Origin: Osmia lignaria lignaria
Lineage: Eukaryota > Arthropoda > Insecta > Hymenoptera > Megachilidae
Assembly: GCF_051020975.1 (NCBI RefSeq)
Contig: NC_135038.1
Span: forward strand, 928,001 to 992,000
Reading direction: 5' to 3'
Length of the DNA stretch: 64,000 bases
Of the stretch, positions 37,101 through 47,900 are shown in pieces. The notes beneath the pieces are model-generated. The model was not told where the DNA came from. It worked only from the letters and a program-made list of their open reading frames with translations, and ran no database searches. Positions within the stretch are counted from its first letter, which is position 1. Each line of letters begins with the position of its first letter. The translations under genes and the position numbers were made by a program.

Positions 37101-38724
37101 AATGTCTGACAAAACCGTTTGCAATTAATTTTTCTGTTTCCTTTACTGCCGTTTCTTTTAGCCTATGTGGTAAAGGGAATTGTTTTACGTATACAGGTTT
37201 TTCGTCCGTTAGGTTAATTTCGTGTTGTTCTGTATTATATGATTCTATTTTATCTCCTTCTACCCAAAATATATCGTTATTATCCTCAATTAGTTCCTTC
37301 ATTATAGTTCTGTTTCCTTCTGATAGATTTCCTAATCGAATTTTTCCTAATAGTTTGTCTCGTCGATTTTCCGTTTCTTTGCTTTCCATTGCAATATTAT
37401 CTTCCTTGTTTTCGGCAAAACTGATTTTTCCTACTTCTAATATTTCGCTTTCGTTTATTTTTGGTAGATTTCCTGTTTCTTGAAATCCTTCCAGTATATC
37501 TTCTACATCGTACGAAGCATAGTTATATTTGTTTTCTAAAGGGTCGGTTTCGTTTTTGAATTTGGTGTTTGTATTCTCGTCCACTTTGGTTAGAAATTCT
37601 GTATAGTCGTAAGAGTCTATTTCACATTTTTCTTCTTGATTGTCGAGTACTGTATTTATACTGTTTATTATCTGTTCTATGTATTTGTTATCTGTTTCTA
37701 AATGTTCCTCGGGATTTGATGACGTCGTCTTTTCTGTATCTATTGTCACGTTACCTGGTTCGTTATTTAATTTGTCCACTATGTTTAATAAATGTAGTGT
37801 GTCGTTATTGAGGCTAACGTCCCAGTTTCCTGTCATATTATCCGGTTGCGGAAGGTCTTGGTTTGCACTGTCTTTGTCGCTCGTGTTTTCGCTGATTCCT
37901 GTTTGGTGCAAGGTTCCTGCGTCCGTATGTACAGGGGTCAGTGTCTCGTTCGCGTGAGTCGTGTCTTGAAGTATTTTGTTGAGGAAGCATTTTTGCTCGT
38001 CTGTTAGTTTTGGTAACTGATGTAAAGCTAATGTTTGACTTGTTATATTTGCCTCTCCTGATTTTAGTTCGAATTTTCCATTATTTATTTCTACGTATCC
38101 CTCGTCTAATCTTAATTTTTGTTCCATGAGTACTTTTATTCCTAATATTCCGTCATATGGTATTGAAAAGTCCTGTGGTGCTACATGAAAATCGAAATAT
38201 TGGTAGTTTATCGGTATTCTTACTGCTCCTAAAGTTTGCAATGGTTTGTCTGTAATGCCTGAGAGTAATATTTTTCTGTCTTGTAATATTGCGTTTATAG
38301 GAATTTGGTCTTTTTTTATAATATTTAGTTGTGCACCGCTGTCAATAAGGAGGTTGCATTCCTTTCTTGTGTAAGGATTTTCTATTGTAATGTATTGTAA
38401 TAGGTTCTCCAATCTCAGTGAATACGTTGCCATTCTTGTTGTTATTCTTTCTTCTTTTATGATTTGATCATCGGGCAAGTTGGGTCCTAGCGTTTTTTCT
38501 TGTTCTGATTCCTTTGGCTTCGTACTGTCGTTAATTTTATGTGTTTTGAGCGGCTCATCCTTGCTCCTCCCTATGCGCTCTCTCCAGGAGGAGTCTATTC
38601 GTTTCCCGATCTGTACTGTTGATGGTTTTGCCCTCTGTAGCATTCTTCTGTTGTGTGATTCGTACTTTTGCATAGGTTGCAGATTTTTCCGGCGCTGTTT
38701 TCCAGGCTTTTTAGTTTCCTTCAT
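34198..38724 (-). CDS. pol: Pol polyprotein: protease, RT, RNase H, integrase
   Basis: 1508 aa, long for Ty3/Gypsy Pol. In order: retropepsin with DSGAQLN (D128); an acidic, Asn-rich spacer of about 270 aa (210-480); RT with WRLVIDYRKLN (565-575), FGLRNSPRTFQ and catalytic FIDD (668-671); RNase H with TTDAS (D817), E856, D883 and D925; a Lys-rich linker (931-1165) with an AT-hook RGRGRPRKK (976-984); integrase with H1176, H1183, C1213 and C1216, and the D1246-D1306-E1342 triad (D-35-E); and a GPYE motif (1477-1480). All catalytic residues are present. The ATG overlaps the Gag stop (ATGA) in the -1 frame, and the -1 frame is open for about 25 codons upstream. Both -1 frameshifting and reinitiation are therefore possible. 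Confidence 0.95.
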   Translation of the reverse strand: MKETKKPGKQRRKNLQPMQKYESHNRRMLQRAKPSTVQIGKRIDSSWRERIGRSKDEPLKTHKINDSTKPKESEQEKTLGPNLPDDQIIKEERITTRMATYSLRLENLLQYITIENPYTRKECNLLIDSGAQLNIIKKDQIPINAILQDRKILLSGITDKPLQTLGAVRIPINYQYFDFHVAPQDFSIPYDGILGIKVLMEQKLRLDEGYVEINNGKFELKSGEANITSQTLALHQLPKLTDEQKCFLNKILQDTTHANETLTPVHTDAGTLHQTGISENTSDKDSANQDLPQPDNMTGNWDVSLNNDTLHLLNIVDKLNNEPGNVTIDTEKTTSSNPEEHLETDNKYIEQIINSINTVLDNQEEKCEIDSYDYTEFLTKVDENTNTKFKNETDPLENKYNYASYDVEDILEGFQETGNLPKINESEILEVGKISFAENKEDNIAMESKETENRRDKLLGKIRLGNLSEGNRTIMKELIEDNNDIFWVEGDKIESYNTEQHEINLTDEKPVYVKQFPLPHRLKETAVKETEKLIANGFVRHSKSAFNAPTWVVKKKGTAEGKKRWRLVIDYRKLNEKTIPDPYLLPNITEIFDQLGQAKLYHVIDLKSGFHQIKMNPRDIHKTAFSIHPLGRFEFNVLPFGLRNSPRTFQRVINTTLGDSIGKICFVFIDDIIVFGENLEELNMRFNIVAQKLRKVKLKLEPEKCEFLKAEVCFLGHIISGEGIKPDPAKTEAVQKFPTPKNVKNIREFLGLAGYYRRFINNFAKIAKPLTSLLQKDTKFSWNTEQQDAFVKLKEILCNAPILQYPQFEKPYVITTDASKYALGAVLSQGEIGKDKPIAYASRVLQEAEIKYDTYEKEALAIMFAIKTFRNYIYGNKFTIVTDHKPLLWLKTADNNTRVQKWRLKLSDYEYNIVYKPGKQNVNADALSRNPVDNVHVSVTTRAQGKKEISEKSTPVKIPSQNKVEAPNDNHTKIKRGRGRPRKKIQEPLNQEATLNSNNKGKTTKRKKQENKGKKDNIEEQEQENLIYTKNSIQFRNDNIVQIITQQGIPLDKNTNALMEIKNIKVNPKLSENEIELIEVNNKKLFILCLNVATSSEIIKQNLIKLFNTLKDLLIRKNIKIFSISKDIKILNINWHEIEEILKNTFNKTNIKIIICLNSIEYVKPENRDKIFDQFHSTKLGGHSGVNRTYNRIKDKFFWENLKQDIQNKIKKCEECQRNKLKRVKTRQPMVITDTPIKTFDKIAMDVVGPLNVTKNNNKYILTIQDQLSKFLVAVPLKDQTAESVADAFVKKFICTFGSPKIVLTDRGTNFTSKIMKQVAKRFKFSKIETTAFSPQSNGSLERAHHPLCEYLKNFSTKKCEWDELLELAQFNYNTSIHSSHKFTPHELVFAYPARLPSTEPLKKSEQLPTHSDYLENLIKNMRDIAGMARENLIDSKMKSKEYYDRFIKSVEFKTGDKVWLLKEPKPGKLEKDWYLGPYEILKIGDNNNITINYKGKPKTVHANKLSI

Positions 38725-40820
38725 GCGTCTATTTGGTGTCCTGGCTCTTTGCAGTAGGAACAGATATCTCTTTTTTGTGCTCGTAGTTCGATGGCTTTTA
38801 GTTTCCTACATTCCTCTATTGTGTGGTTTGGGGTTTTACAATACTCGCAGAATCTTCGTAGTTCGCTTGTGTGTTTCTGATTGGCCCTATTGTCATTACT
38901 ATTTTTAAAATAATTACTATCGTTGTGATTGTATTTTCTGTGGTAGTTACTCCTATATGAATCATTTGATTTTTGTTGAGGTTTCCTTGGCTCGTGGCAG
39001 TCTTCTGCCGAGTGTCCTAGTCGCTTACAAAGTTGGCATTTAATTTGATTTGTTCTGGTTTGGAAAACTCTTGCTTCCTCGCAATTTGCCGCGCTGTGGC
39101 CTTCTTCCTTACAGATTGTACACATGACTAATTGGAGATCGTTGGTTTTTGTTGTTGGGCAAGTTTTTGCTGTGTGGCCCGCTTCGTCGCACAGTTGGCA
39201 CGTAGGTGTTGGACAATCTTTTGTTGTATGATACCTGCTATTACAGATTTCGCAAAGTTCTGTAATTTTTGGGAATTTCGTGCAGGTGTTTGGTTCGTGA
39301 CCGGTTCCTCCGCATTTCCAACATGTCTCGTATTCGATTATAAACGGGCATTCGCTGACCGTGTGCCCCTTTATTTGGCAGTATTGGCAGTGCTGTCCCT
39401 TTACTTTGTTCATCTTACATGCATCTGTTGAATGTCCTGGAGTGTTGCAATGTTTGCAAATGAGTTCTATTTTCTTTTTGGCCAGTTTGCAGTTATGCGA
39501 TATGTGATCCTTGCTTTTGCAATATACGCATGCCGCGTTCTTGCAAAATAAGGCTTCATGATTTAGGTCTTGGCATATTTGACACATATATATTGCTGAG
39601 TTTGCGTCGTGTTTCCCGAGACTGTACAGTATGTTAGCCGGTTTGTTTCTCAATATGTCCTGTTTTCCTAACTTTGTTTCTACTTCGATTGCTTCCTTTA
39701 TAAGGGCAGCTATATTGTCCTTTTGTTTTAGTTCTAATCTGATTTCTTGCCTTAGTCCGTTTTTAAAGCTTTTTTCTGCATCGGTTTTTATGGCTTTGTC
39801 GAATTCTTGTATAGCTTGCTGGGTTATACCTGCTTCTGTTTTCTTTAGTTCTTTGATCTGGATTACTAGTTCTTGTAGTCTGTTCCCGTAACTGAGCACT
39901 GTTTCGTCCGGTCTTTGCGTTAGTTCTGTTAATTTTCCATATAGGGTGTGTATATTTTCAGTGGATGGAAATAGTATTCTTATTGCTGTGATAAAATCAT
40001 TTAAGTTATCTAAGGGTGTATTTATTAATGCTTTGTATACTTCGCCTTTTAGTTTTACTTTCACAATTTGAATTAGGGCTGGTTCGTCTGTGGGTGTTAT
40101 GGTGTTTTTGGCGTGCTTTAATTTTTCTATGTATTCTGTGACTGACATATTTTTCCCGTCGAATTCGGGTACTAGGGTTGCTACGTATTTTAGGGGTAAT
40201 CTTAGGGGTTGGATTTGAATTTGTTGGTCTGTCATTTTCTTTTTCGGACTTGCGCAGATGAGTGTTAAATTTTCTTTGCTATTCTCTCCGTCCAGATTTC
40301 CTATTAGGCTTGGTTGCTCTGTGATTCCTTCGATTTCGAGTAGGGATATGTCGTTTTTGTAGCTATTGTTTATTGTTTCGTTTAATGTTTCGGTATTATT
40401 TCTGTTATCCTGGGGACTTATTCGGATTAGTGGGGATGCGAAAATTCCTGTTTGTTTGTTATTATCGGCTTCGTTACTTGGATTAATTGTAAATCCTATA
40501 TTCTTGTTTTGCCAGTTGGCACTTTCGTTTTCTGTTTGGTTAGTGTTTATTGCTAGATTTTTAACGTTCTTTGTTTTGGGTATTGCACCTAGATTTGTAT
40601 TCGCGTTTGACACCTCGGCTGTGACTTCTGGTGTGAAGTCAAATGTTCTTCGTTCTGTTGGTGAACGCGGTGTTTTACGGCTTTGTAAAAAAGCTGATGC
40701 GTAATTACGATCTTCTACGATACTTTTAAGTTCAGGATTTTCTTGTGTCCTGCTTCTTGTTAATCTATTTCCGTCCGTAGTATTTTTGTTATCCGTTGGT
40801 TTAAAATTTTTATTATTCAT
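38721..40820 (-). CDS. gag: Gag of element 2 with an 11-knuckle zinc array
   Basis: 699 aa from ATG 40820 to TGA 38723-38721. Residues 1-200 are polar and low in complexity. Residues 210-400 are a helical capsid-like Gag domain (FDGKNMSVTEYIEKLKHAKN; EKSFKNGLRQEIRLEL). From 413 onward there are ten complete CCHC knuckles (starting near 413, 431, 455, 478, 500, 523, 541, 567, 595 and 658) and an eleventh from 687 that lacks only its last cysteine, because the TGA stands in that place. Most Gypsy Gags have one or two knuckles, so the array is exceptional. The capsid domain would assemble particles and the knuckles bind RNA. The same frame continues past the TGA for 41 codons with another complete CCHC pattern before TAG 38597-38595, so the stop may be a mutation in this copy. 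Confidence 0.93.
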   Translation of the reverse strand: MNNKNFKPTDNKNTTDGNRLTRSRTQENPELKSIVEDRNYASAFLQSRKTPRSPTERRTFDFTPEVTAEVSNANTNLGAIPKTKNVKNLAINTNQTENESANWQNKNIGFTINPSNEADNNKQTGIFASPLIRISPQDNRNNTETLNETINNSYKNDISLLEIEGITEQPSLIGNLDGENSKENLTLICASPKKKMTDQQIQIQPLRLPLKYVATLVPEFDGKNMSVTEYIEKLKHAKNTITPTDEPALIQIVKVKLKGEVYKALINTPLDNLNDFITAIRILFPSTENIHTLYGKLTELTQRPDETVLSYGNRLQELVIQIKELKKTEAGITQQAIQEFDKAIKTDAEKSFKNGLRQEIRLELKQKDNIAALIKEAIEVETKLGKQDILRNKPANILYSLGKHDANSAIYMCQICQDLNHEALFCKNAACVYCKSKDHISHNCKLAKKKIELICKHCNTPGHSTDACKMNKVKGQHCQYCQIKGHTVSECPFIIEYETCWKCGGTGHEPNTCTKFPKITELCEICNSRYHTTKDCPTPTCQLCDEAGHTAKTCPTTKTNDLQLVMCTICKEEGHSAANCEEARVFQTRTNQIKCQLCKRLGHSAEDCHEPRKPQQKSNDSYRSNYHRKYNHNDSNYFKNSNDNRANQKHTSELRRFCEYCKTPNHTIEECRKLKAIELRAQKRDICSYCKEPGHQIDA

Positions 40821-41059
40821 TTGAAATTTTCATTATTTGTGATTATTTAGAGAGTAAGTGAGTTCGTTTTATGTTTAAGTATTTCTTTATGTATGCTTTG
40901 TAGCAGTATTTCAATAAATTGCTTGTGTTGTATATAAAATTGATTCGAAAGTGAATGACTTGGATTCTTCTAAAGTTGCAGGCAAAGATTTATATTCTCT
41001 AGCTAGATTTTTTTCTTTTTGAATCTACACTATCTTACAGGTTAGTAGCGTTCGTTGGC
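40821..41059 (-). other. Leader between PBS and gag of element 2
   Basis: About 240 bp of AT-rich leader with no open frame of note. On the element strand a donor-like CCT/GTAAGA lies at 41041-41033, close to the PBS. Spliced to the acceptor at 34165 it would produce the env RNA. Confidence 0.5.
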
Positions 41060-41080
41060 GTTCGATTCGTACCGGAACCA
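41060..41080 (-). promoter_or_regulatory. Primer binding site of element 2, tRNA not identified
   Basis: One base after the 5' LTR the element strand reads TGGTTCCGGTACGAATCGAAC. TGG pairs with CCA, and the complement contains TTCGATTC, like the T-loop of a tRNA, but the spacing to the 3' end is short for a normal acceptor plus T stem. Its first bases are compatible with the Glu or Gln type; I cannot assign it. Confidence 0.5.
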
Positions 41081-41081
41081 C

Positions 41082-41931
41082 TGTAAAGTCGCGGAGTTCT
41101 CTCTCTCACTGAGTCCTCGGCGTACTTTATGAAATGTGATCTACGATGTCAGGTAGATAGAGGTTCTCACTTACCTTTCGCTGGGTTGGGTAGAACCTAT
41201 CTATGGACTGAACCTGTGGTGTGTGTGTCGTCCAAGTGTTGGAGCGGTAGGGTAGATGTTCGAGTGAAGATCGCGCACTTTCGATCACAATGAATGTTTA
41301 TTCGTAACTGGTACAGTTCTTGATTCGCGCACGGTTACAATCGAGTCTTACAGAATCTTGCTCTGTCGAAGCCCTGAGCTTCGTAGCAGAGTCATAAACG
41401 CTAGACTTAGTTAATTTATCGATATTACCGGAATCTTGCTCTGTCGAAGTCCTGAGCTTCGTAGCAGAGTCGTGTAGATTCTAGAGTATCGAACTCTGAA
41501 CGGTACTTCGCGGATTATATTCGCGGATTTTGGTACTTGTACTTGAATTTCGAACTGCGCCTACGAGAACTTCTTACGAGAACTATTGGTAAAATTGACT
41601 GTGTACGGGCGGGCCCGGTCGCGTTATTTTATATTGATAAATGAGGTCGACATTTGATTTGGCAATTCGGGTGAACCACCTCATTCGGATCGTCAGCGTT
41701 CTCGCCGTACGATGACCCGGCTGAGTTGCTCACTCAGAATTTGCGGAACGATGAATTTGGATGGTGCAATGGAAGTTTAAAGAATTTGGTTGATGAAATA
41801 GGAGTTCCAAGAATGCGTCGTAGGACGTGACAATACATATGTTGTCCTGATTTGAATTGTGAAATCGATTACAAAATTAAGGAAGTTTATGTTTATTTAT
41901 ATGTATATAGAATGCGTCACAGGACGTGACA
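41082..41931 (-). repeat. 5' LTR of element 2
   Basis: An 850-bp copy of the 3' LTR with one difference (T at 41713). As the upstream LTR it provides the promoter. It is followed by GTAG and then satellite. Confidence 0.95.
41623..41635 (-). promoter_or_regulatory. TATA-like promoter motif in the 5' LTR of element 2
   Basis: The element strand reads AATATAAAATAAC about 300 bp from the outer LTR end. Transcription would begin near 41600, leaving R before the AATAAA signal found in the other LTR. Confidence 0.45.
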
Positions 41932-41935
41932 GTAG
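41932..41935. repeat. Target site duplication GTAG, right copy of element 2
   Basis: GTAG directly follows the right LTR and matches 30246-30249; satellite continues as ATATAGTGCTAATG. Confidence 0.9.
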
Positions 41936-44900
41936 ATATAGTGCTAATGATATTGTTATTAAAGGTGCATTGGTCTGTGGGAATGAATCAGTATATTACA
42001 TTATATCGAATGTAGATATAGTGCTAATGATATTGTTATTAAAGGTGCATTGCTCTGTAGGAATGAATCAGTATATTACATTATATCAAATGTAGATATA
42101 GTACTACTGATATGGTTATTATATGTACATATCTGTGGGAATGAATCAGTATATTACATTATATCGAATGCAGATATAGTGCTAATGATATTGTTATTAA
42201 AGGTGCATTGCTCTGTGGGAATGAATCAGTATATTACATTATATCGAATGTAGACATAGAACTACTGATATGGTTATTAAATATATTGATCTGTGGGAAT
42301 GAATCAGTATATTACATTATATCGAATGTAGACATAGAACTACTGATATGGTTATTAAATATATTGATCTGTGGGAATGAATCAGTATATTACATTATAT
42401 CGAATGTAGATTTAGTACTAATGATATTGTTATTAAATGTACATTGATTTTTGGGAATGAATCTGTATATGACATTATACCTAATGTAGATATAGTAATA
42501 ATGATATTGTTATTAAATGTACATTACATATCTAATGTAGATATGGTACTAATGATATGGTTATTAAATGTACATTGATCTGTGGGAATGAATCAGTATA
42601 TTACATTATATCGGATGTAGATATGGTACTAATGATATGGTTATTAAATGTACATTGATCTGTGGGAATGAATCAGTATATTACATTATATCGAGTGTAG
42701 ATATAGTGCTAATGATATTGTTATTAAAGGCACATTGATCTGTGGGAATGAATCAGTATATTACATTATATCGAATGTAGATATAGTACTAATGATGTTG
42801 TCATTAAATGTACATTGATCTTTGGGGATCAACCAGTATATTACAATATATCTAATGTAGATTTAGTACTAATGATATTGTTATTAAATGTACATTGATT
42901 TATGGGAATGAATCTGTATATGACATTATACCTAATGTAGATATAGTAATAATGACATTGTTATTAAATGTACATTACATATCTAATGTAGATATGGTAC
43001 TAATGATATGGTTATTAAATGTACATTGATCTGTGGGAATGAATCAGTATATTACATTATATCGAAAGTAGATATAGAACTAATGATATGGTTATTAAGG
43101 GTACATTGATCTGTGGGAATGAATCAGTATATTACATTATATCGGATGTAGATATGGTACTAATGATATGGTTATTAAATGTACATTGATCTGTGGGAAT
43201 GAATCAGTATATTACATTATATCGAATGTAGATATAGTACTAATGATATGGTTATTAAATGTACATTGATCTGTGGGAATGAATCAGTATATTACATTAT
43301 ATCGAATGTAGATATAGTACTAATCATATTGTTATTAAATGTACATTGTTCTGTGGGAATGAATCAGTATATTACATTATATCTAATGTAGAAATGCTAA
43401 TAATGATATTGTTATTAAATGTACATTGATCTGTGGGGATCAATCAGTATATTACATTATATCTAATGTAGATATGGCAATAATGATATTGTTATTAATT
43501 GTACATTACATATGTAATGTAGATATACTACTAATGATATTGCTATTAAATGTACATTGATCTGTGGGAATGAACCAGTATATTACATTATATCGAATGT
43601 AGATATAGTGCTAATGATATTGTTCTTAAAGGTACATTGATCTCTGGGTAATAATCAGGATATTACATTATATCTAATGTAGAATTAGTAATAATGATAT
43701 TGTTATTAATTGTACATTACATATGTAATGTAGATATACTACTAATGATATTGCTATGATATGTACATTGATCTGTGGGAATGAATCTGTATATGACAGT
43801 ATACCTAATGTAGATATAGTAATAATGATATTGTTACTAAATGTACATTACATATCTACTGTAGATATGATACTAATGATATTTTTATGAAATGTACATT
43901 GATCTGTGGGAATGAATCAGTATATTACATTATATCGAATGTAGATATAGTGCTAATGATATTGATATTAAAGGTACATTGATCTGTGGGAATGAATCAG
44001 TATATTAGATTATATCGAATGTAGATATAGTACTACTGATATGGGTATTAAATATATTGACCTGTGGGAATGAATCAGTATATTACATTATATCGAATGT
44101 AGATATAGTGCTAATGATATTGTTATTAAAGGTGCATTGGTCTGTGGGAATGAATCAGTACATTACATTATATCGAATGTAGATATAGTACTAATGATAT
44201 GGTTATTAAAGGTATATTGATCTGTGGGAATGAATCAGTATATTACATTATATCGAATGTAGATATGGTGCTAATGATATTGTTATGAAAGGTGCATTGA
44301 TCTGTGGGAATCCATCAGTATATTACATTATATCGAATGTAGGTATGGTACTAATGATATGGTTATTATATGTACATATCTGTGGGAATGAATCAGTATA
44401 TTACGTTATATCGAATGTAGATATAGTGCTAATGATATTGTTATTAAAGGTGCATTGGTCTGTGGGAATGAATCAGTACATTACATTATATCGAATGTAG
44501 ATATAGTACTAATGATATGGTTATTAAAGGTATATTGATCTGTGGGAATGAATCAGTATATTACATTATATCGAATGTAGATATAGTACTACTGATATGG
44601 TTATTAAATATATTGATCTGTGGGAATGAATCAGTATATTACATTATATCGAATGTAGTTATGCTAATAATGATATTGTTATTAAATGTACATTGATCTT
44701 TGGGGATCAATCAGTATATTACATTATGTCTAACGTAGATATGGTGATAATAATATTGTTATTAATTGTACATTACGTATGTATTGTAGATATACTACTA
44801 ATGATGTTGTTATTAAATGTACATTGATCAGTGGGAATGAATCAGTATATTACATTATATCGAATGTAGATATAGTGCTAATGATATTGTTATGATCGGT

Positions 44901-47900
44901 GCATTGATCTGTGGGAATCCATCAGTATATTACATTATATCGAATGTAGATATAGTACTACTGATATGGTTAGTAAATATATTGATCTGTGGGAATGAAT
45001 CAGTATATTACATTATATCGAATGTAGATTTAGTACTAATGATATTGCTATTAAATGTACATTGATCTTTGGGGATCAATCAGTATATTACATTATATCT
45101 AATGTAGATATGGTGATAATAATATTGTTATTAATTGTACATTACGTATGTAATGTAGATATACTACTAATGATGTTGTTATTAAATGTACATTGATCAG
45201 TGGGAATTAATCTGTATATGAAATTATATCTAATGTAGATATAGTAATAATGATATTGTTATTAAATGTACATTGATCTGTGGGGATCAATCAGTATATT
45301 ACATTATATCTAATGTAGATATGGTAATAATGATATTGTTATTAATTGTACGTTACATATGTAATGTAGATATACTACTAATGATATTGCTATTAAAGGT
45401 ACATTGATCTCTGGGTAATAATCAGGATATTACATTATATCTAATGTAGAATTAGTAATAATGATATTGTTATTAATTGTACATTACATATGTAATGCAG
45501 ATATACTACTAATGATATTGCTATTTAATGTACATTGATCTGTGGGAATGAATCTGTATATGACATTATACCTAATGTAGATATAGTAATAATGATATTG
45601 TTATTAAATGTACATTACACATCTAATGTAGATATGGTACTAATGATATGGTTATTAAATGTACATTGATCTGTGGGAATGAATCAGTATATTACATTAT
45701 ATCTATTGTAGTTATGCTAATAATGATAATGTTATTAAATGTACATTGACCTTTGGGGATCAACCAGTATATTACAATATATCTAATGTAGATATAGTAA
45801 TAATGATATTGTTATTAAATGTACATTGATCTGTGGGGATCAATCAGTATATTACATTATATCTAATGTAGATATGGTAATAATGATATTGTTATTAATT
45901 GTACATTACATATGTAATGTAGATATACTACTAATGATATTGCTATTAAAGGTACATTGATCTCTGGGTAATAATCAGGATATTACATTATATCTAATGT
46001 AGAATTAGTAATAATGATATTGTTATTAATTGTACATGACATATGTAATGCAGATATACTACTAATGATATTGCTATTTAATGTACATTGATCTGTGGGA
46101 ATGAATCTGTATATGACATTATACCTAATGTAGTTATAGTAATAATGATATTGTTATTAAATGGACATTACACATCTAATGTAGATATGGTACTAATAAT
46201 ATGGTTATGAAATGTACATTGATCTGTGGGAATGAATCAGTGTATTACATTATATCGAATGTAGATATAGTGCTAATGATATTGTTATCAAAGGCACATT
46301 GATCTGTGGGAAGGAATCTGTATACTACATTATATCGAATGTAGATATAGTGCTAATGATATTGTTATTAAAGGTACATTGATCTGTGGGAATGAATCAG
46401 TATATTAGATTATATCGAATGTAGATATAGTACTACTGATATGGGTATTAAATATATTGACCTGTGGGAATGAATCAGTATATTACATTATATCGAATGT
46501 AGATATAGTGCTAATGATATTGTTATTAAAGGTGCGTTGGTCTGTGGGAATGAATCAGTACATTACATTATATCGAATGTAGATATAGTACTAATGATAT
46601 GGTTATTAAAGGTATATTGATCTGTGGGAATGAATCAGTATATTACATTATATCGAATGTAGATATAGTACTACTGATATGGTTATTAAATATATTGATC
46701 TGTGGGAATGAATCAGTATATTACATTATATCGAATGTAGATTTAGTACTAATGATGTTGTAATTAAATGTACATGGATCTTTGGGGATCAATCAGTATA
46801 TTACATTATGTCAAACGTAGATATGGTGATAATAATATTGTTATTAATTGTACATTGCGTATGTATTGTAGATATACTACTAATGATGTTGTTATTAAAT
46901 GTACATTGATCAGTGGGAATGAATCAGTATATTACATTATATCGAATGTAGATATAGTACTAATGATATGGTTATTAAAGGTATATTGATCTGTGGGAAT
47001 GAATCAGTATATTACATTATATCGAATGTAGATATAGTACTAATGATATTGTCATTAAATGTACATTGATCTTTGGGGATCAACCAGTATATTACAATAT
47101 ATCTAATGTAGATATAGTAATAATGATGTTGTTATTAAATGTACATTGATCTGCGGGGATCAATCAGTATATTACATTATATCTGATGTAGATATGGTAA
47201 TAATGATATTGTTATTAATTGTACATTACATATGTAATGTAGATATACTACTAATGATATTGCTATTAAAGGTACATTGATCTCTGGGTAATAATCAGGT
47301 TATTACATTATATCTAATGTAGAATTAGTAATAATGATATTGTTATCAATTGTACATTACATATGTAATGCAGATATACTACTAATGATATTGCTATTTA
47401 ATGTACATTGATCAGTGGGAATGAATCAGTATATTACATTATATCGAATGTAGATATGGTGCTAATGATATTGTTATGAAAGGTGCATTGATCTGTGGGA
47501 ATCCATCAGTATATTACATTATATCGAATGTAGGTATGGTACTACTGATATGGTTATTATATGTACATATCTGTGGGAATGAATCAGTATATTACGTTAT
47601 ATCGAATGTAGATATAGTGCTAATGAAATTGTTATTAATGGTGCATTGGTCTGTGGGAATGAATCAGTACATTACATCATATCGAATGTAGATATAGTAC
47701 TAATGATATGGTTATTAAAGGTATATTGATCTGTGGGAATGAATCAGTATATTACATTATATCGAATGTAGATATAGTACTACTGATATGGTTATTAAAT
47801 ATATTGATCTGTGGGAATGAATCAGTATATTACATTATATCGAATGTAGATTTAGTACTAATGATGTTGTAATTAAATGTACATGGATCTTTGGGGATCA

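Larger units (their letters stand above)
30250..41931 (-). mobile_element. Element 2: complete young Ty3/Gypsy element with env and an antisense gene
   Basis: An 11,682-bp element on the minus strand: 5' LTR 41082-41931, PBS, leader, gag, pol, env, a 1-kb region with an antisense gene, and 3' LTR 30250-31099. The LTRs are 850 bp each and I find a single difference (C in the left, T in the right copy, at 30881 and 41713). Flanking GTAG duplications are intact. The domain order PR-RT-RNase H-integrase with a GPY motif places it in Ty3/Gypsy (Metaviridae). All three long frames are open, so this copy could be active apart from the question about the Gag end. It inserted into the satellite array. 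Confidence 0.93.

Noticed and set aside
38765..38785. A-run (six A on the element strand) near the Gag end as a -1 slippery site
   Set aside because: In the Gag frame it reads CAA AAA AGA, which does not fit the X-XXY-YYZ pattern; frameshifting elsewhere in the overlap remains possible.
35192..40704. Plus-strand frames of 80-147 codons opposite pol and gag
   Set aside because: They are shadows of the long minus-strand frames, rich in Phe, Ser, Cys and Leu as expected from the complement of Lys/Asn-rich coding sequence.
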